A stretch of DNA of 64,000 nt from Punica granatum (taxonomy: Eukaryota; Streptophyta; Magnoliopsida; Myrtales; Lythraceae): contig NC_045133.1 in NCBI RefSeq assembly GCF_007655135.1, positions 20,929,845 to 20,993,844 of the forward strand, read 5' to 3'. A model generated the notes under the pieces. The model was not told the DNA's origin. It did no database searches and saw only the letters and a list, made by a program, of their open reading frames with translations. This document shows, piece after piece, positions 58,101 through 64,000 of this stretch (positions are counted from its first letter, which is position 1; each line of letters opens with the position of its first letter). The position numbers and the translations under genes were made by a program.

Positions 58101-59622
58101 ATGGTCGTTCTTCAGTGTTTGGAGTTCACGGAAATAGCAGAGAAGTGTTTCCTGTCTCAATTGTGGTCGTTCGGGATTCAGATTGCCTTCTTGTCGGTTA
58201 TTTCCTGCAATGGGAAAGGGGAACGATGAAGGAGCAAACTATGTTCGCAATTTTATCGCAAGGGTACAGGGGATCGAACTAGCCTGGTAGGCGTCGTGCG
58301 AGCGTGCCGGGGGTGTGTGCATGGGTAAGGTGGAGGCATGCTCGCACGACGAGAAAGGACGCACTCGATTGTGCTGGTGGATGTGCTTAGTTACGCGAAG
58401 AGACGTGTTTGCAATCACGCGATGACGCTTAGTTGCGCGGGGTTAGTGAGAAGTTAGCTTTGCCAAGGAAGGTGGATCGGTCCTCGGGCCACGGCTTGCC
58501 TTGCCGTGAGAGTCGTGATTGGTCTACCTGCGAAGAAGGACTTCACTTACTTGCATGGTGGGACGTTAATTGTTATGCAAAACAGTAAATGAGTAGGATA
58601 CATGCGATGCGTGAGTTTTTCAAAACTAATGCCGCCATTCACATTGATTCGAAACAATCAAAGTACAATGTAAATTTTGTAAAATAAAGCCTTAAGCCGA
58701 TCTTCCACTACACTCGAAATTTGAGCGAGCGCGGCATTGGAAAGCACCGGTTCTAGGCGAGAGCCTTGCGGAGACATCTATCATAGAGCGCATGTGTGGG
58801 TCTCTACGAGCCTTCTTCCTAGACCTCTCCAAGACAGTGTTCGTTCGTGCAGGCCCCTTCTGAAGTTGTGGTTGGCCGACGAATTCCTCATCAATCAGCA
58901 ATCTCTCAGTGATCGATCATAATGTTGGTGAGGTCGATCATACTGGATGTGCTCGAAGGAAAGGGTGTCCTGGGAGACGTGTGACATGCATCCTGTAGAG
59001 AGTCGGTGAGGTCCTCGTAGATTGGCGGGCTCTATCGAGGTGCAAGCAAGACGACGAGTGAGGCGTCTCTTACCAAGACGAAAGGAATATCGACTTAGCA
59101 CTCATCAATATGAATGGCACCCTGATTTTGTAAAACATATGATGCATGTGTGCGAAGAAAGTAAATGCCCACGGCTTAGTACAAATTACAAGGTACATAG
59201 CTCTTGAAACAGAAAAGACTCAAGTGACACGCAGGCCGACTCGATGAACTGTTCGTCGAAGCCGGGTTGGAGGATGGCATGGAGCTCCTGCAGAATGCAT
59301 GGCTTTAGTGCTATAGGGACTGTGCTACGTAAGGATGGGGGCTCCCAACTCAAGGGTGTCAATTCCTTGAAATCGGGCGGGGATCTTTGGGGGCCTAATC
59401 GACGGTCCAACCATGCGACGTACCCTTACTCGGAACCCCTATCTAACCTATGCTCCTATTACCGGTCGTGGGACGCGACCCATAAGTACCTAGAAGCTAG
59501 AATGATATGCAATGCATGTGCGGGAAATAAAAGTGCGCAAAGTAGATAAGCGGGAAATGCGGAAAGCGGTAAATAAACAAGCAAACAAAGCAAGTGGGAA
59601 CGAGCCCGAACCCTCTAAGTAT
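55176..59622 (-). other. Noncoding interior of the large LTR element
   Basis: These 4.4 kb are GC-balanced and contain only short frames with no gag, protease, integrase, reverse transcriptase or RNase H motifs on either strand. The length and emptiness resemble the conserved noncoding interior of LARD elements. Fragmented open frames near 56180-56570 and 57395-57817 (minus) show no domain. Confidence 0.55.
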
Positions 59623-59639
59623 CCCCAGCGGAGTCGCCA
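59623..59639 (-). other. Primer-binding site of the large LTR element
   Basis: The minus strand reads TGGCGACTCCGCTGGGG three bases after the LTR end. It begins with TGG, complementary to a tRNA CCA end. Ogre/Tat elements are reported to use tRNA-Arg; the tRNA identity here is inferred. Confidence 0.72.
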
Positions 59640-59642
59640 AGC

Positions 59643-62600
59643 TGTGCGCACCCGAATTTTAATCTCGTCGGGGCACGCAATGCGCGCGCCTATGCAACGC
59701 GGCTTGGGAGTGTCCACCTTCCCGGGGACGCGCGACGGACGCACGTGAGAAGGAGTCGCCACTTGCCATTTTACGGCCCGAAGGTCGAGGGCCAGCAAGT
59801 TACCCGGGTCTAGGGGTACGGAGTACACCTAATTGCTAAGGCATATGGTCTGCAAAACCCGAGGTTCCGAATTCGGGGGTTCTGTTACATGCGAGCATAT
59901 ATCTCGCATGCCCTATCGGTACTCTAGCTTATCTAGGCTTGCCATTTTAATTTAATTACCGCTTAATTAAGTTCCGCTCATCTTACGCGTTTTGACACCG
60001 TAAATTCGAAGGAACACTCCGACCGTCCACTCTCCGACCGGGATTCTTACATGAATAAATGTACAACATAAATCCTTACATTGTCCTCTCAAATAAATAA
60101 AATACAAATTACAACAACTGAATCCCGGTCAAATCGCATTCGGTTATTATTCCACTCGTGCTCACCGTGTGGTTTGAAAAGACCGGAATTGAAATTAAGA
60201 TGCGCTCAGTGTTAGGGGGTTAGACCCCGTGATCTACGGTGGGGCGTTGGACCCCCTATGGATCGCATCCTAAATGATCGAGCTCGATTCGCATAACAAA
60301 ACAAGTGCAAGAATGTAACAAAATGGGCATAAATAAGCAAACGATGGGGTTTTGTTATTGCCGAATTTATGTGAATTAACCGATTATTAACCGGGGTATC
60401 TTGGCATGCAAATCCTACCCTAAAACAGACAAAATGGATACAAGGTGTGAATCGATCAAAGATCGCCTCGAGAAGGTATTTCGCATTTGGCATTATTTTT
60501 CGAGGACTTGACGTACGGGACGTCTGTTGTCAAGTTTTGTGTTTGTGGGTTGCTTTTAGAATTGTTCTATGTTGTGACACTACGGTTGTTACAGGTTATT
60601 ACCGAACATTGATTTCGCCCGTAAATCCTAGAACCTAGTGCCTATCCCGCTATTGCCCGCTTTCGTCTTAACCGAGTGCACAATTAGTCCGGTATTTGTA
60701 TTTTGAGCCAATCCACCCAAACTAACTACCCGAGACTATGCTAGAATAACAAAAACTCATCGATCGAATTGAGCGGGCTATGCAGATGAAGCTGCGCCTA
60801 GACAGGTAGCCCATCCCTACCCTGATACCGTAGTGTTTCTCTTATTCTAACCCTAGGGGTGTCGCTAAGTTGCAAATAGAAGATTTTGCCCTTGAGGTAA
60901 AAATTATTTTCGGGAAAGAGAGATTACGCGGTGCAGGCCACCTCGGCCTGTGACCGGCGCTAATCGATCCCTTGGACCTTTCAGGGTTGTCAAGAACCCT
61001 AAAAGAGCCAAAGGATCGGTTAATCTATCCGGAAGTGATCTAAGAAAAACTTCCACGTCCCGACCTGAGTTTCCTGAAATCAGGTGAGGCCTCGAGTCGA
61101 GACGCACAAGTCCTTCCTAGACATTCATGTCACATCAAACCACGTGTCTCGAGTTTTATAAAATTTGCAAGTTTTGAGAAGGGCACCAACGCATGTTTGC
61201 AACCTATCGACGCGTGTTACCGATTTATTACCAATTCGTGCAAAATTATTAGGGCCAAGTGATTTAATTAATCGTGTGAACGTCCCAATTACCCGTTAGT
61301 GGAATTGTTGATTAAATTAATTAATGTTTTTGCCAAATGCTCTGAATATGCGGGTTTCAGACCGTCGAACCGATCATTGATAGACCGTCCGATGCGAATC
61401 CTAATTCTCGACCACCTTGGGATTAAAAAGTTAATTTTAGGTCGAGTTTGCATGATTAAGCCGATTCATGTGAGGTTTCGATTAAAACGAGAAAATAAAG
61501 CATTTAAACACGGATCAAGAGCACATTAACACGTCAAGCATGACAAACATACAAATTTGCACAATCGGAGCCGCCATGATCATGATAAACACATACAAGC
61601 ATGCACAATCATAATGTTAACAAAATCGATAAAACGGCACCGACTCATGGGAGCAAAAAAATCATGCAAAGAGCACGCATCATCACGTTGTATACAAATA
61701 ATTACAAGAACAAAATATTTAAACGGGGCACACACGTTGTCCATCAGGGATCCAAATAGGAAAGGGTTGGATATCTTAAAAATGTCCAGGGAATGATTTG
61801 AATAATTTTAAGAGAACAGGGACTTGTTTGAAAATTCGGATAAAGTTTCGGGGACTGATTTGAAAATTCTGAAAAATTGGGGACCGTGTAAGAATTACTG
61901 AAAATATCCCCAGGACTCCTTTGGAATGAATCTGAAAGTCCGGGCTGACCTGAAAAAATAAAAATGCCCCAAGGACTGAATTGAGACGACACGAAAAGTT
62001 CCGGCACCGATTTTAGAAAATTCTGGAAATTTCAAGGACTGATCAGGAAATATTAAAATGGCCGGGACTTGAACGGAAATAATTTTAAAATTCGGGCGGA
62101 TCTGAAAAAGGCGAAAATGGTCCCGGGACTAAACTGAAACAACTTGAAAAGTTCCTTGGGATGCTTGAAAAATTCTGAAAAATTCAAGGACTGAATAGGA
62201 AATGGTGAAATTGACTGGGACTTGGCTGAAAAGAATTTTAAAATTTGGGGCAGATCTGAAAGAATAAAAATGCGTCCTCTAGACTAAAATGAGACAAATA
62301 GAAAGTTCGTAAAATCGAGTTCGGGACGAATCCGATCACCCACACGACCCAAAGACGCTCATTTCACATCATATTCATCCAAGCAAACATTAATATTCAG
62401 AAGCGGAGCCCTAAACATTCCACTAAGTCGGGAATTTACCTAGTTTGTGAAGTTGAGGGGTGATTCTGTAAATAAAAAAAATAACAAAAAATAAAAACGC
62501 CGGACGAATTGGGCTTCTGGGGGGAACCGGATTGGGCCACTGGGCTGTTGGGCCAAACAGACTGCTGCTGGGCCAAACGGGCTGCTGCTGGGCCGAATGG

Positions 62601-63170
62601 GCTGCTGGACGGATTGGACCGCTCCGGGCTAGGCTTGGCTACTCGACTGGGCCACTGATCGGACGAGCTGGATTGGGCTGAGCTGAACGGCTGGATTGCT
62701 GAGCTGTTGGACCAACCCGAGAAGAAAAAGAAAAATCGATCCGGTTAGTGTCGAAAGGGAAGGCCGAGAGAAAGGTGAGTCGATGGAGTTAACGGGGGCC
62801 GCGAGCTCAAGGAACTTCGGGCGTTGGGGACGAGTCGCGGAGTCGTGGCGCCGGGGAGGTGAGAGAATCCGGAAGTTCGAGTCCTCCCCGAGTCAAGCTA
62901 CGGGTTTTTTTTCGAAAGGAAAAAGAAGCCAAGAGGGAGCGAGGTGTAGGGAGCTGAGAGTCACGGGTCTTGTGAGCTGTGGATGAGATCCTCCAAACGA
63001 GCTGAGGGAGAGCGTGAGCTGTGGGGAGTTTTTTTTTTGGGAATACGAGCTTCCGGTTTTCCTTTTTTTCTTCCCAGAGAATCGGTGAGCTCCCCATTTT
63101 TCTTCCGCGAGCTCTGAGATTTTTTTCGTGTCCCCGAACTCTGTGAGCTGCGGGTTTTTGTTCCGGAATC

Positions 63171-63207
<37 letters not shown>

Positions 63208-63894
63208 CCGCGGGTTTTCGAGGAGGGGCCGAGCCGATCGGTCGTTGCCGTCCGAGCCGAAGTTAGCGTGTGCAGAGGAAGAAACATAGCCGAGAGGGAG
63301 GTGACAGGACGAGCCGGCCTCGGGCAGAGGAGTAGCCATGAGTGGGTTGCGGCAGACTTCGGCGAGTGCAGAGGAGCAGCTGGAATGGAAATGGAAAAGG
63401 AAAGAAAGAAAAGAAAAAAAAAAGAAAGAAGTCAGAAGAAGAAGAAGAAGGAAAAGGACGAAGGCTGGGGGAAAATAAAGAGGAAAGAGGGAAAGTCATG
63501 GTCAGAAGTCAGCAGTCTGACTTCTGACCGGCTTTTTTTTTTTGACGCGCATAAAAATCGACAATTCCTCTCTTCTTAATCGAACGTTGAAAAAATAATT
63601 CGAGACCGCCATCGTGTTAGAAAAATTCGCCGATCAATATTATGCGATAAATTATTTTCAAATCTCGATTTTATCTCGAATTTTTGAAAAATGACGTCGA
63701 TGTACGCGAAATTCGAAAACGTCCCAAATAGTATTATTTTGAAAAATCATAAAATTGGTGCTAGATTAGGAAAATGTGCTATCTCCGAAAAGTCGTGAAT
63801 ACTCGGGTAATTAATCGGAAATACTTCCCTCACGGGTGGCAAAAACGACGATCCTGCCCCTCTGAAGCCGGTGGACCAAAATTGGGTGCTGACA
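59643..63894 (-). repeat. Long terminal repeat, 4252 bp (5' LTR)
   Basis: The plus-strand borders are TGTGCGCACCC (left) and GGGTGCTGACA (right), giving minus-strand TG...CA ends. The left border abuts the PBS. The right border abuts MULE sequence exactly where homology to 53169 begins, which fixes the element end at 63894. Inside are diverged tandem repeats (61788-62320), a (GA)n run (63168-63197) and a purine-rich block (63380-63475). No protein-coding frame is supported. Confidence 0.72.
61788..62320. repeat. Diverged tandem repeats inside the LTR, about 153-bp period
   Basis: Blocks starting cgggctgacctgaaa (61941), cgggcggatctgaaaa (62093) and ggggcagatctgaaag (62247) are each followed by 'ataaaaatg', '(c)gggact' and 'aattctgaaaaattcaagga' type phrases. 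The steps are 152 and 154 bp. A weaker preceding unit starts near 61788. Divergence is high, so the array is old compared with the 43-bp minisatellite. Confidence 0.7.
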
Positions 63895-64000
63895 CCCTTT
63901 GCTTATGTATAACAGCGCAACTTCCTTCCTTCCTTCCTCAATCTGCTCTCCCTTCCTTCCTCAACAACAATTGGTCAGTCGTCTCTCTACACTCTCTTCG
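63895..64000. repeat. Second copy of the MULE subterminal region, cut by the window end
   Basis: These 106 bases match 53169-53274 with one difference (near 63995). The match begins immediately after the LTR end and runs to the window edge. It therefore represents MULE sequence flanking the large LTR element, in the same orientation as the first copy. Confidence 0.9.

Larger units (their letters stand above)
53894..63894 (-). mobile_element. Large LTR element of Tat/Ogre or LARD type, 5' part only
   Basis: In minus orientation the element has a 4.25-kb 5' LTR (63894 to 59643, TGTCAGCACCC...GCGCACA). A PBS (TGGCGACTCCGCTGGGG) follows three bases later, then about 4.4 kb with no gag or pol similarity, then a 43-bp minisatellite and a break at 53894 against the MULE. 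The LTR length, the TGTCAGCACCCAAT start and the PBS type fit the Ty3/Gypsy Tat (Ogre) lineage. A long noncoding interior is typical of large retrotransposon derivatives (LARDs). No second LTR was seen in the window, so the element is truncated. It is mobilisable only in trans, if at all. Confidence 0.7.

Noticed and set aside
55176..59622. Search for gag-pol of the large LTR element
   Set aside because: No zinc knuckle, protease, RT, integrase or RNase H motif was seen on either strand. Short frames there are unrelated to one another.

Overview
The window is nuclear DNA of a flowering plant, very probably a eudicot. The genes have GT-AG introns, long AT-rich spacers separate them, one gene is a plastid-type ferredoxin-NADP+ reductase, and LTR retrotransposons, a Mutator-like element and MITEs are abundant. 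The species cannot be fixed from the sequence alone.

Genic part (about 0.4-34 kb). A TFIIS-N-domain nuclear protein with five DLN motifs (1454-4234, +) has a 5' leader intron. It is followed by five genes on the minus strand: a thaumatin-like PR-5 protein with a GPI-type tail (four coding exons, 7252-9988), leaf-type ferredoxin-NADP+ reductase (nine coding exons, one GC-AG intron, 18154-20802), a single-exon secreted protein with bulb-lectin-like features (22078-22944), a PSK SIMULATOR-type DUF3475/DUF668 protein (twelve coding exons, 23389-26774) and an intronless cytosolic-type cyclophilin (33185-33703). These are unrelated neighbours, not a pathway cluster. The spacers hold MITEs, two of them Mutator-type with perfect 9-bp target duplications, plus a decayed TRIM-like element and microsatellites.

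Transposon part (about 36-64 kb). A decayed Copia relic (36.15-38.83 kb), itself carrying a TRIM-like insertion, leads into a Mutator-like element (39061-53893). That element has about 0.5-kb terminal inverted repeats, a broken MuDR-type transposase gene on the minus strand and a convergent GRF-zinc-finger gene on the plus strand. A young, almost intact Copia element (41143-49137; LTRs differ at two positions by eye; target duplication CAGAA) sits just past the transposase stop codon. The MULE's right end is missing its outer 42 bp and abuts a large LTR element of Tat/Ogre or LARD type. That element lies on the minus strand, with a 4.25-kb LTR at 59643-63894, a primer-binding site, a noncoding interior and a 43-bp minisatellite. 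Exactly beyond its LTR end, MULE sequence starts again (63895-64000 repeats 53169-53274), so at least two MULE copies are involved.

No classical operons, CRISPR arrays or RNA genes were seen. Splice coordinates come from reading donor and acceptor sites by eye, checked by reading-frame continuity and family conservation.
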